Assembly (NCBI RefSeq): GCF_039540375.1
Contig: NZ_BAABEX010000027.1
Location: 20,340 to 84,339 of the forward strand
Origin: Acidovorax_G lacteus
GTDB lineage: Bacteria; Pseudomonadota; Gammaproteobacteria; Burkholderiales; Burkholderiaceae_C
DNA length: 64,000 nucleotides
Direction of reading: 5' to 3'
The notes below the pieces were generated by a model. It was not told the DNA's origin, ran no database searches, and saw only the letters and a list, made by a program, of their open reading frames with translations. The translations under genes and the position numbers were made by a program. Positions within the stretch are counted from its first letter, which is position 1; the number at the start of each line of letters is the position of its first letter. Positions 45,145-52,656 of this stretch are shown here, piece after piece.

Positions 45145-45170
45145 TTTACTTGACGGTTTATGCAAGTAAA
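45145..45170. promoter_or_regulatory. Inverted repeat overlapping the lysR start codon, probable operator
   Basis: TTTACTTG (45145-45152), 10-bp spacer, CAAGTAAA (45163-45170). The ATG of the LysR gene (45160-45162) lies within it. Arms are perfect. LysR-type regulators often bind such dyads in the divergent intergenic region and repress themselves. Confidence 0.6.
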
Positions 45171-46149
45171 AGCCCCGCCCGCCCCGGCCCTGGCCGCACC
45201 CGTGGCCACTGCTGCCGCCCCCACGCCCCGCCAGCGCGCTGTGCTGGGTCAGCTCAGCGACATGGACCTGCGCCTGCTGCAGGTCTTCAAAAGCGTGGTC
45301 GAGTGCGGCGGCATGGCCGCGGCCGAGCTGGAGCTCAACATCGGCACCAGCACCGTGAGCCGCCACATGAAGGACCTGGAAACGCGCCTGGGCCTGACCC
45401 TGTGCCGCCGTGGCCGCGCGGGCTTTGCGCTCACGCCCGAGGGCCAGCGCGTGTACGACGAAACCCTGCGCCTGCTGAGCGCGGTGGAGGCCTTCCGCAG
45501 CAGCATCGACGACATCCACCACCGCATGGGCGGGCGGCTCGAAGTCGCCATCTTCGACAAGACCGCCAGCAACCCGGCCGCCCGCATCGGCGACGCCATC
45601 GCCCGTTTTGCGCAGGCCGCGCCCGAAGTGAGCCTGCAGATGCACGTGGCCTCCATCCCGGCCATCGAGCGCGGGCTCATCGACGGCAGCTTCCACGTGG
45701 GCATCATTCCGGCGCACCGCAGCTCGCAGAGCCTGGTGTATGCCGACCTGTTCGACGAAACCATGCGCCTGTACTGCGGCGCGCGCCACCCGCTGTTCGG
45801 GCAAGACCACGCGGCGCTCACCTGGCAGTCGCTGCGCGCCTACCAGTTCGCCGGGCTGGGCTACCACTCGCCCAACATGGAGCTGAGCCACGGCGCCCGC
45901 CTGCCGCGCAAGGCCACCGGCTTCGACCAGGAATCGATCGCCACGCTGATCCTCTCGGGCCGCTACCTCGGTTTTCTGCCCGACCACTACGCCGAAAGCT
46001 TCGAACGCCAGCGCCAGATGCAGGCCGTGCACCCGGCGCTGTTTTTCTACCGCTGCCAGTTCGTCAGCGTGCTGCGCCGCTCCCCCCAGCCCACGCGCGC
46101 GGCGCAGGCCTTTGCGCAGTGCCTGGTGGCCGCGCATGGGGGGGCGTGA
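45160..46149 (+). CDS. LysR-family transcriptional regulator
   Basis: A 329-residue LTTR with winged helix-turn-helix at about residues 25-85 (LRLLQVFKSVVECGGMAAAELELNIGTSTVSRHMKDLETRLGL) and a periplasmic-binding-like effector domain. A 20-residue Ala/Pro-rich tail precedes the HTH. Divergent transcription from the aminotransferase-mmsA pair suggests it controls beta-alanine or related amino-acid catabolism. The dyad covering its own start codon suggests autoregulation. Confidence 0.9.
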   Translation: MQVKAPPAPALAAPVATAAAPTPRQRAVLGQLSDMDLRLLQVFKSVVECGGMAAAELELNIGTSTVSRHMKDLETRLGLTLCRRGRAGFALTPEGQRVYDETLRLLSAVEAFRSSIDDIHHRMGGRLEVAIFDKTASNPAARIGDAIARFAQAAPEVSLQMHVASIPAIERGLIDGSFHVGIIPAHRSSQSLVYADLFDETMRLYCGARHPLFGQDHAALTWQSLRAYQFAGLGYHSPNMELSHGARLPRKATGFDQESIATLILSGRYLGFLPDHYAESFERQRQMQAVHPALFFYRCQFVSVLRRSPQPTRAAQAFAQCLVAAHGGA

Positions 46150-46250
46150 GCGGCCCTTTGGTCAAAGACTGCGTGGTTTATGTTGCCGCGATAAGAGGGC
46201 AAGGATCTGCAACTTGCCGAGCATTGCCAGACACGTGGCCTGCAGCTCGA

Positions 46251-47867
46251 CTACTGCAAAGCAATCGCAAAAATATTGCCGTTGATGGTTTTGATCAACA
46301 AGGTACCGAAAGCTGTGACAGCGAGCTGCCCGTTAACTGGATAGCTCCATACAACCCGCTTCGAATCGCGATCAATCGCGTATGTTGCGCCGCCGGCGAT
46401 GCGATCCGATGAGACAAAGATCATATTGCCGACGGTGACGACCTCATAGTTTTCGTCGCGTGTGCTCTCTTTGTCGTCAGGTAGTGCGGCGCTCCAGACC
46501 ACAGCACCGGTATCGAGAGAACGGGCCTGCAACACTGGCATCACAGTATTAGTGTTTGGTTGAGCCGCTGCGATGTAGAACAAGCCGTCAGCAACGCTTG
46601 GTAGGCTACGAAATCCATCCCTTACTTCCCAGTTCTGCTTTTTGTCTGGAATCGAGAATGCTGCCAAATACGCCTGACTCCAGGTGTAATAGCCGCCGAT
46701 CACCTTCTGATTGCCATACGCGATCGCAGTCAATGGCCGAGAAATAGAAGTCTCGCCAAGGTTGTGAGGGATCGTCAACGCTTCTGCGCCATCGGTCACT
46801 CGATAAGCGCGTAGCTTATTAAATGAGAAGGAATAGAGGTGTTGCCCATCGACTGCAAATCTCTGATAGGCAGAAATGGACGAAGAGACGTCTGTAGGTG
46901 TCGTCCAGCGCAGACTTCCAGTGCGAGCATCAAATGCAGAGATAATGCTGCCGGAACCGCTAGCTGCTGGCGCTCCCATGTAAACGGTGTTCCCATCCGT
47001 CTGAGGGCGTCCCGCTCTGTGCGGCAGTAAGAGATCCCGGGCTCCACTGTTGAACGCGTAGCCATAAACACCGTTTCGTGAATCATTTCCGAATACTCGG
47101 CTAGATGCGATAACGGCTTCGTCAGTGGATTGGATGCTGGATTGGGTTTTCCATAGGCTTGCTCCGTCAATTTCGCGGACAGCCTCCATTTGCCCACCGT
47201 TTTGGAGAAAAATTTGTCCACCACTCGCCACGGGGTGTAGGTTGTACACGATATCAGCAGTCCGCCAGCGGAGCCGAAACGACGCTGGATTCAATTTGGT
47301 GGACGTCGCCACATATCCAGTATTGCCGGCGTTTCCATGTCTCGACGACCAATGGCTTGCGCCATCAAGCTGTTGCAGGGCTGATGGCCCAGGTTGTGCG
47401 GCAACGACTTCGATTCGGTAAGGCAACTGTGCCCGATGGATCACGCCGGTTTTACTGGCGATCAAGACAACGTTGATTGCTCCGGTTTTAATTCCAGCTT
47501 TCAGCGATGGCGAAGTGCGAAGCCTGATCTGGAAATCAAGGCTATTGATGGGTATTGGTGAGGCAGGTGCCTCAAAATCGGTTAGGTAAGATACCGACGC
47601 AAACATGGCGTCGTCTATGTCTTGGCTTACTTTTGCCGCAATAGAAACCGTCTTGGGCTCTCCCTCAAATGTGGTGAGGTTCAGTACCGTCGGCAAGAAA
47701 GACAGGGAAACGCTGGGTGCTGGTGCTGGTGCTGGTGCTGGTGCTGGTGCTGGTGCTGGTGCTGGGCTTGGGGCAGGCGACGGTGCAGGACTTGGCGTGG
47801 CTGTATCTCCGCCCCCGCCGCCACAGCCAGCCAAAACCAACGCCAGTAATAACGCAATATGTTTCAC
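46251..47867 (-). CDS. Lipoprotein with PQQ-like beta-propeller and (Pro-Ala) linker
   Basis: A 538-residue outer-surface or periplasmic lipoprotein. Signal with lipobox LAGC (Cys15), a Gly run, then a (PA)n stalk encoded by eight perfect 6-bp repeats, a short beta domain (SLSFLPTVLNLTTFEGEPKTVSIAAK), and a C-terminal propeller with repeated DGASLW, DARTGSLRWTTP, LDTGAVVWSAALP and RDSKRVVWSYPV blades typical of PQQ-binding-like repeats. Function is unknown; BamB-like scaffolding or surface binding are options. Base composition and codon use are clearly more AT-rich than the neighbours, suggesting recent acquisition. Confidence 0.8.
   Translation of the reverse strand: MKHIALLLALVLAGCGGGGGDTATPSPAPSPAPSPAPAPAPAPAPAPAPAPSVSLSFLPTVLNLTTFEGEPKTVSIAAKVSQDIDDAMFASVSYLTDFEAPASPIPINSLDFQIRLRTSPSLKAGIKTGAINVVLIASKTGVIHRAQLPYRIEVVAAQPGPSALQQLDGASHWSSRHGNAGNTGYVATSTKLNPASFRLRWRTADIVYNLHPVASGGQIFLQNGGQMEAVREIDGASLWKTQSSIQSTDEAVIASSRVFGNDSRNGVYGYAFNSGARDLLLPHRAGRPQTDGNTVYMGAPAASGSGSIISAFDARTGSLRWTTPTDVSSSISAYQRFAVDGQHLYSFSFNKLRAYRVTDGAEALTIPHNLGETSISRPLTAIAYGNQKVIGGYYTWSQAYLAAFSIPDKKQNWEVRDGFRSLPSVADGLFYIAAAQPNTNTVMPVLQARSLDTGAVVWSAALPDDKESTRDENYEVVTVGNMIFVSSDRIAGGATYAIDRDSKRVVWSYPVNGQLAVTAFGTLLIKTINGNIFAIALQ
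47716..47763. repeat. Eight perfect copies of a hexanucleotide repeat
   Basis: GGTGCT repeated eight times (plus strand), encoding Ala-Pro pairs in the lipoprotein stalk on the minus strand. Copy-number change would alter stalk length without a frameshift. Confidence 0.9.
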
Positions 47868-48048
47868 GGAGTCCTCCCTCTTGGTTGTCGATATATTTCC
47901 TGCATCGCGCAGGGAAGACGATTGTAGGTTCCAGCTATCGCCCGTCTTCGAATCAGCGGACCAGACGATTGCATGGTTGTCGCGTGCTCACTACGCTTAT
48001 GACTGGCGATTTCGGTTCGACCAAATGCAAGCGCCAACGGAGATATCC

Positions 48049-48351
48049 ATGGGTAACCTCATCACAGCTGCCAGTTCCGGTCTTCAAGCCGCCCAGCTCC
48101 GCCTGGACAGCGCCGCGCACAACGTGGCCAATGTGAACACCGGCAACTTCCGCCGCCAGGAAGTGGTGCAGACCGAGGCGCCGGGTGGGGCGGGGGTGCA
48201 GGCGTCGCTGCGCAAGGCCGACACCCCGGGTGTGGCCCTGGAGCAGGAGGCGGTGGACCAGATGGCCGCCACCTACGCCTTCAAGGCCAATCTGCAGACC
48301 CTGCGTACGCAGGACCGGATGATGGGTGCGTTGCTGGACGTGAAGGCCTGA
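48049..48351 (+). CDS. Miniature flagellar rod/hook-type protein (N- and C-terminal rod motifs only)
   Basis: A 100-residue protein that joins the N-terminal rod motif (LITAASSGLQAAQLRLDSAAHNVANVNTGNF, with the family A-x-N-x-A-N-x-N-T) to a C-terminal rod motif (VDQMAATYAFKANLQTLRTQDRMMGALLDVKA) with only about 30 residues between. FlgB, FlgC, FlgF and FlgG carry larger middle domains. It may be a specialised axial protein or a remnant of a larger one. ggag lies before the ATG and a terminator follows, so it is an independent gene with no other flagellar genes nearby. Confidence 0.75.
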   Translation: MGNLITAASSGLQAAQLRLDSAAHNVANVNTGNFRRQEVVQTEAPGGAGVQASLRKADTPGVALEQEAVDQMAATYAFKANLQTLRTQDRMMGALLDVKA

Positions 48352-48408
48352 CCACGAAGGGCGCGGAGACTCGCCCGGGCGAGCGGTCGGTCACGATCGT
48401 CCGCGATC

Positions 48409-48436
48409 AAGCCGCGTCTTCTGGCGCGGCTTTTTT
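48409..48436 (+). terminator. Rho-independent terminator of the miniature rod protein gene
   Basis: AAGCCGCG (48409-48416) pairs with CGCGGCTT (48425-48432), followed by a run of T to 48436. Confidence 0.85.
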
Positions 48437-48510
48437 GTTGGGGCCTGCGGCCAGCCTGGCCCGTCAAGTCCAGGGCCAGGCGCACGGTCAGGCGCGCTGA
48501 CCAGCGGATC

Positions 48511-49422
48511 TCAGCGCGGGTCGGTGGCCAGCAGCATGCGCACCAGCGCCTGCAGGTCGGCCTGCAGCCGCGCCATGCCGCCAGGCAGCGGCGCGAGCGT
48601 GGCCTCGTCCATGTAGAGCTTGCGGTTGATTTCCAGCTGGATGCTGTGCCGGTGCTCGGCCGGGCGGCCGTAGCGGCGCACCAGTTCCACGCCCTTGTAG
48701 GGGTGGTTGTATTCGACGCTGTAGCCGCGCGCGCGCAGGTGATCGCACACCAGCGCCGACAGCGCGGGGGTGGCCGTGCTGCCGTCGCGGTCGCCCACCA
48801 CGAAGTCGGCATGCACCAGGCCCGGGAAGTCTGTTGCGTGGCTGGCCGACACGGCGGGCATCGAATGGCAGTTGATGTGCAGGCTGTAGCCGTGGCGCGC
48901 GTGGGCGGCGTCGATGGCGGCGGCCACGGCTGCGTGGTAGGGGCGCCAGCAGCGGTCGATGCGCGCTTGCACCTCGGCCACTGAGAGCGCCCGCTGGTAA
49001 ATGGGCACGCCCTCGTCGGTGAACTTCCATACCAGGCCCTTGCCCAGCCGCACCTTGGCGCGCACGCGCTCGTCGGTGGCCAGCGGGCCGGGCCATGCGG
49101 CGTCCAGCATCTGCTCGTCGATTTCGGTCACATCGCGGTTGGCGTCGAGGTAGATGCGCGGGAAATGCGCCTCGACCCAGGCCACGCCCAGCGCGGGCGC
49201 GAAGGCGTAGAGCTGCTCCACATGCGTGTCTTCGGCCCGGCGCAGCGTGGCCAGCGGCAGGGCCGCGCCGAAGTCGCCCGGGTAGTGGGTGCCGCTGTGC
49301 GGCGAGTCGAGCACCAGCGGGGTGGAGCCGGGCACGGCGGTCACGGCCGGGGCCGGAAAGCCGCCTTCCAGCGCCGTGCGGGCGGCCGAGGTCTGGTGTG
49401 GGGATCGGTCGTCGTCGGTCAT
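48511..49422 (-). CDS. N-formylglutamate amidohydrolase-family protein
   Basis: A 303-residue hydrolase. TPLVLDSPHSGTHYPGDF, RAEDTHVEQLYAFA, RIYLDANRDVTEID, HINCHSMPAV and GYSVEYNHPYKGVELVRRYGRP are characteristic of the FGase family (HutG in one histidine-degradation pathway). No other hut genes are near, so the natural substrate is uncertain. Start at 49422 is chosen; an ATG at 49440 is equally possible, and neither has a clear ribosome-binding site. Confidence 0.85.
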   Translation of the reverse strand: MTDDDRSPHQTSAARTALEGGFPAPAVTAVPGSTPLVLDSPHSGTHYPGDFGAALPLATLRRAEDTHVEQLYAFAPALGVAWVEAHFPRIYLDANRDVTEIDEQMLDAAWPGPLATDERVRAKVRLGKGLVWKFTDEGVPIYQRALSVAEVQARIDRCWRPYHAAVAAAIDAAHARHGYSLHINCHSMPAVSASHATDFPGLVHADFVVGDRDGSTATPALSALVCDHLRARGYSVEYNHPYKGVELVRRYGRPAEHRHSIQLEINRKLYMDEATLAPLPGGMARLQADLQALVRMLLATDPR

Positions 49423-49560
49423 GGAGGTCACAGCCTGCATTGTGCGTCGGCTGCGTCGCGTGTGTGGAGCGCGCTGGATGCACCGGGTGCAGTGCAGGCC
49501 TCGCGGTCGACGGGCCTGCCGCTATAGCGGCCTTGCCTGTGCACAGGGCAGGGTGTCGCT

Positions 49561-50112
49561 TCAGCCGCCGCTCGCATACGCCTCCAGTCCGATGGCTACC
49601 ACGGTGGCAATCTCCTCGCCCACCGCGTCGCGAAACTCGGCCTCGGCCTGGGCCACGGCGTCGCGGAACGCCTGCAGCCAGGCAAGCCCCGTGGGCGTGA
49701 ACTGCACGCGGCGCGCGCGGGCGTCGTGCGGGTCTGGCGTGCGCTGCACCAGGCCCCAGGCCTCGCACTGGTCCACCACCTGCGCCATGGCCTGTTTGGT
49801 CATGCCCGCGCGGTCGGCCAGGTCGGTCAGCCGGTCGCCGGTCAGCGACAGGTGGCGCGTGATGTGCACGTGCGCGGCCGTCACCTGCTCGCGCGCAGCC
49901 AGGTGCGACAACGCCAGCGGCACTTCGACATTGCGCGCCATGAGCTGCAGCACCCGCGCATCAAAACGCCGCATCGCATGGCCGAGCAGCCGGCCCAGGT
50001 GGGTCAGGCGCCAGCCGTCGCCGGCGGCGACTCCGTGTGGCGGCTTGCCGCCCTGGGCCTGAGTCACCGAGGCAGGGTTTCGGGCTGGGCGCAGGGGGAT
50101 GGAGCGGGGCAT
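49561..50112 (-). CDS. MarR-family transcriptional regulator
   Basis: A 183-residue regulator with a winged helix (LTHLGRLLGHAMRRFD...LTGDRLTDLADRAGMTKQAMAQVVDQCEAWGLVQRTPDPHDARARRVQFTPTG), the hallmark D-x-R-A-x wing of MarR proteins. Divergent from recA with 174 bp between starts. The start at 50112 (MPRSIPLRP) is preferred over 50145. The target is unknown. Confidence 0.85.
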   Translation of the reverse strand: MPRSIPLRPARNPASVTQAQGGKPPHGVAAGDGWRLTHLGRLLGHAMRRFDARVLQLMARNVEVPLALSHLAAREQVTAAHVHITRHLSLTGDRLTDLADRAGMTKQAMAQVVDQCEAWGLVQRTPDPHDARARRVQFTPTGLAWLQAFRDAVAQAEAEFRDAVGEEIATVVAIGLEAYASGG

Positions 50113-50173
50113 GGTGTGGCACTGGCAGTTTGCAGCTGCTGCCAATTGTCAGGCAAACTGACCAAATAAATCG

Positions 50174-50201
50174 TTCTGGGCGAACGAGTCGCCTCTAAAC
50201 T
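50174..50201 (+). promoter_or_regulatory. Putative recA promoter
   Basis: TTCTGG (50174-50179), 16-bp spacer, TAAACT (50196-50201). A weak match, but the LexA box begins right after the -10, the usual arrangement for an SOS promoter. Confidence 0.5.
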
Positions 50202-50202
50202 A

Positions 50203-50218
50203 CTGTCCACGCATACAG
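50203..50218. promoter_or_regulatory. LexA (SOS) box of recA
   Basis: CTGT-N8-ACAG (CTGTCCACGCATACAG), the full consensus core for the LexA operator, 69 bp before the recA start codon. Confidence 0.85.
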
Positions 50219-50286
50219 CCTGTGATTAACCGCAGGCGCCCCGGCAGCCCGCTGCCGCACCGCATTCATCCTTCAAGGAGCGCTTC

Positions 50287-51354
50287 ATGGACACCAAGAG
50301 CAACGGCGCACTGGCCGCCAATTCGGAAAAAGCCAAGGCCCTGCAGGCCGCGCTGGCCCAGATCGAAAAGCAGTTCGGCAAGGGCACCATCATGCGCCTG
50401 GGCGAGGGCGAGGCGATCGAGGACATCCAGGTCGTCTCCACCGGCTCGCTGGGCCTCGATATCGCGCTGGGCGTGGGCGGCCTGCCGCGCGGCCGCGTGA
50501 TCGAAATCTACGGCCCGGAATCCTCGGGCAAGACCACGCTCACGCTGCAAGTCGTGGCCGAAATGCAAAAGCAGGGCGGCGTCTGCGCCTTCGTCGATGC
50601 CGAGCACGCGCTCGACATCCAGTACGCGCAAAAGCTGGGCGTGCATGTGCCCGACCTGCTGATCAGCCAGCCCGACACTGGCGAGCAGGCGCTGGAGATC
50701 GTGGACAGCCTGGTGCGCTCGGGCGCCGTGGACCTGATCATCGTGGACTCGGTGGCCGCCCTCACGCCCAAGGCCGAAATCGAAGGCGAAATGGGCGACG
50801 CCCTGCCCGGCCTGCAGGCCCGCCTGATGAGCCAGGCACTGCGCAAGCTCACCGCCACCATCAAGAAGACCAACTGCATGGTCATCTTCATCAACCAGAT
50901 CCGCATGAAGATCGGTGTGATGTTCGGCAGCCCCGAAACCACCACGGGCGGCAACGCGCTGAAGTTCTACGCCTCGGTGCGCCTCGACATCCGCCGCACC
51001 GGCACGATCAAGAAGGGCGAAGACGCAATTGGCAACGAGACCAAGGTCAAGGTCGTGAAGAACAAGGTCAGCCCGCCGTTCAAGACGGCCGAGTTCGACA
51101 TCCTGTTCGGCGAGGGCATCAGCCGCGAGGGCGAGATCATCGACATGGGCGTGAACGCCCGCATCATCGAAAAAAGCGGCGCCTGGTACGCCTACAACGG
51201 CGAAAAGATCGGCCAGGGCCGCGACAACGCCCGCGAGTTCCTGCGCGAAAACCCCGACCTCGCCCGAGAGATTGAAAACAAAGTGCGAGAGCAGCTGGGC
51301 ATCGCCCAGTTGCCACCTGCACTGGCGCAAGCCGGTGCAGGTGACGAGGCGTAA
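50287..51354 (+). CDS. recA: Recombinase A
   Basis: DNA strand-exchange protein and SOS co-protease. The 355-residue product has Walker A GPESSGKTT at 76-84, Walker B LIIVDSVAAL, loop L1 around GDALPGLQARLMSQALRK, loop L2 starting QIRMKIGVMFGSPETTTGGNALKFYASVR, and the C-terminal domain. aaggag precedes the ATG, and a LexA box lies in the promoter. The last 25 residues (from Asn331, NKVREQLGIAQLPP...) form the first unit of a tandem array that continues about 430 bp beyond the stop codon. The tail is acidic (ends GAGDEA), as is usual for the autoregulatory RecA C-terminus. Confidence 0.97.
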   Translation: MDTKSNGALAANSEKAKALQAALAQIEKQFGKGTIMRLGEGEAIEDIQVVSTGSLGLDIALGVGGLPRGRVIEIYGPESSGKTTLTLQVVAEMQKQGGVCAFVDAEHALDIQYAQKLGVHVPDLLISQPDTGEQALEIVDSLVRSGAVDLIIVDSVAALTPKAEIEGEMGDALPGLQARLMSQALRKLTATIKKTNCMVIFINQIRMKIGVMFGSPETTTGGNALKFYASVRLDIRRTGTIKKGEDAIGNETKVKVVKNKVSPPFKTAEFDILFGEGISREGEIIDMGVNARIIEKSGAWYAYNGEKIGQGRDNAREFLRENPDLAREIENKVREQLGIAQLPPALAQAGAGDEA

Positions 51355-51785
51355 GCCGAGTTCGACCGCAGGTTCGATAAAACAAAGTGCGAGAGCAGTT
51401 GGGCATCGCCCAGCTGCCCCCTGCACTGGCGCAAGCCGGTGCAGGTGACGAGGCGTAAGCCGAGTTCGACCGCAGGTTCGATAAAACAAAGTGCGAGAGC
51501 AGTTGGGCATCGCCCAGCTGCCCCCTGCACTGGCGCAAGCCGGTGCAGGTGACGAGGCGTAAGCCGAGCGGGGCCGCTGCTTCGAAAAAACAAGGTCCGG
51601 GAATCGCTTGCGATTCCCCTGCTGCCGACGCAGGAGGCGGCAGACGAGGCGCAAGCCGAGTTCGCTGCAGGTTCGATAAAACAAAGTGCGAGAGCAGCTG
51701 GGCATCGCCCTGCTGTCACCTGCACTGATGCAAGCCGGTGCAGGTGTCGAGGCGCGAGCCGGGCCGCAACGGCGTTGAACCTTCG
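51277..51785 (+). repeat. Tandem array of five units derived from the recA 3' end
   Basis: Units start with AACAAAGTGCGAGA-like sequence at 51277 (inside recA), 51381, 51485, 51589 and 51680; spacings are 104, 104, 104 and 91 bp. Units 1-3 each re-encode the same last 25 RecA residues and TAA stop, then about 27 bp of flank ending GGTTCGATAAA-like. Unit 4 encodes a different tail, unit 5 a slightly altered one with a later stop. Units 1-3 and 5 contain a GCAGYTGGGC-ATC-GCCCAGYTGC-type hairpin and a CCTGCAC...GTGCAGG hairpin with GCAA loop; all contain GGC-GNRA-GCC. No T tracts follow, so they are not simple terminators. Confidence 0.9.
51589..51679 (+). repeat. Divergent unit 4 of the recA-tail array
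   Basis: Read in the RecA frame, this unit gives NKVRESLAIPLLPTQEAADE..., a recognisable but different RecA-type C-terminus. The normal stop is changed to CAA. The first hairpin is replaced by GGGAATCGC (51599-51607) / GCGATTCCC (51610-51618), a different sequence at the same place. Confidence 0.8.
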
Positions 51786-51893
51786 CACGGCCTGCCGCAT
51801 GCCCTGTCTGCCTCGGCTGCCGCGCGCAGCCTGCCGGGCAACCGGGCAACCGGGCGGCCGCGGTGGGGCAGTCCGGCCGACGTTCGCAGCGAT

Positions 51894-51950
51894 TTTGGCT
51901 GTTCGTGCTTGTTTGATAAGCACGAGCAGCTATAGAAATAATAGCAATAT
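51894..51950 (+). repeat. Dispersed two-stem palindromic element, copy F
   Basis: GATTTTGGCT flank, stem 1 GTTCGTGCTT / AAGCACGAGC, stem 2 GCTAT / ATAGC, then AATATCC; the recX ATG follows 13 bp later. Forms the last part of the recA-recX interval. Confidence 0.85.
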
Positions 51951-51962
51951 CCCTCAGGGTAC

Positions 51963-52481
51963 ATGCCGCCATCCCGTCCATCTGCACCATCGCTGTCGCT
52001 CAAGGGCCGCGCCTTGCGGCTGCTGAGCCAGCGCGAGCATTCGCGCGCCGAGCTGGCGCGCAAGCTGCAGCCGCACCTGCAGGAGGGCGACGACCTCGAT
52101 GCCCTGCTGCGCGAATTGCAGGACAAGGGGTTTGTGAGCGACGAGCGGGCGGTGGCGTCGCTGGTGTATCGCCGGGCTCCCGGTCGCGGCGCGGCACGCA
52201 TCCGGCAGGAACTGCAAGCCAAGGGCGTAGACGCCGCCTTGGTCGGCGAGGCCGTGAGCGCGCTGCAGGCCACCGAGGCTGAGCGCGCGCAGGCCGCCTG
52301 GCAGCGCCGCTTTGGAGAGCCTCCCCGCGATGCCGCCGAGCGGGCGCGTCAGCTGCGTTTCCTCATCGCCCGGGGGTTCGCTTCGGCCATTGCCTACCGC
52401 ACGGTGCCCCGCTGCACCACAAAGGCCGACGATGCCGAACTGGACGGCACGCACGGCGGCGACGGCGCAGGCGACTGGTAG
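51963..52481 (+). CDS. recX: RecA regulatory protein RecX
   Basis: A 172-residue helical-repeat protein that modulates RecA filaments. LSLKGRALRLLSQREHSRAELARKLQPH, LDALLRELQDKGFVSDERAVASLVYRRAPGRGAARIRQELQAKGVD and RQLRFLIARGFASAIAYRTV are family-typical. A short hydrophilic C-terminal extension follows. It lies 608 bp after the recA stop, a longer gap than usual, because of the repeat array. If it is cotranscribed with recA, the array would be in the mRNA between them. Confidence 0.93.
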   Translation: MPPSRPSAPSLSLKGRALRLLSQREHSRAELARKLQPHLQEGDDLDALLRELQDKGFVSDERAVASLVYRRAPGRGAARIRQELQAKGVDAALVGEAVSALQATEAERAQAAWQRRFGEPPRDAAERARQLRFLIARGFASAIAYRTVPRCTTKADDAELDGTHGGDGAGDW

Positions 52482-52656
52482 GTCTTGTCGGCTGGCTCAG
52501 GTCTGCTGGCGCCTGGGCGGCAGCCCCGCGAACGTCTGTTCTGCCGCCGCGGGCGAGTCGGGCAAGGCGGCACTGGTGTTGGCCCGCCGCCTTGCGTGGG
52601 CGATCGCCCGGTGGCGCAGTGTGCCGCCAAGTGGCGGCCCTGCGGCGCGGCGGCTG

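Noticed and set aside
51361..51700. tRNA-like T arm (GGTTCGATAAA) in the recA array
   Set aside because: No acceptor, D or anticodon stems of tRNA geometry surround it. The motif belongs to the repeat flank.
51277..51785. CRISPR array
   Set aside because: Units are contiguous, over 90 bp, contain recA coding sequence and have no unique spacers.
50266..51990. Minus-strand frame spanning recA and the repeat array
   Set aside because: Opposite recA; repeats appear in it only because the DNA repeats. The 104-bp period is not a multiple of three, so the repeat peptide shifts frame between units, which argues against selection for this protein.
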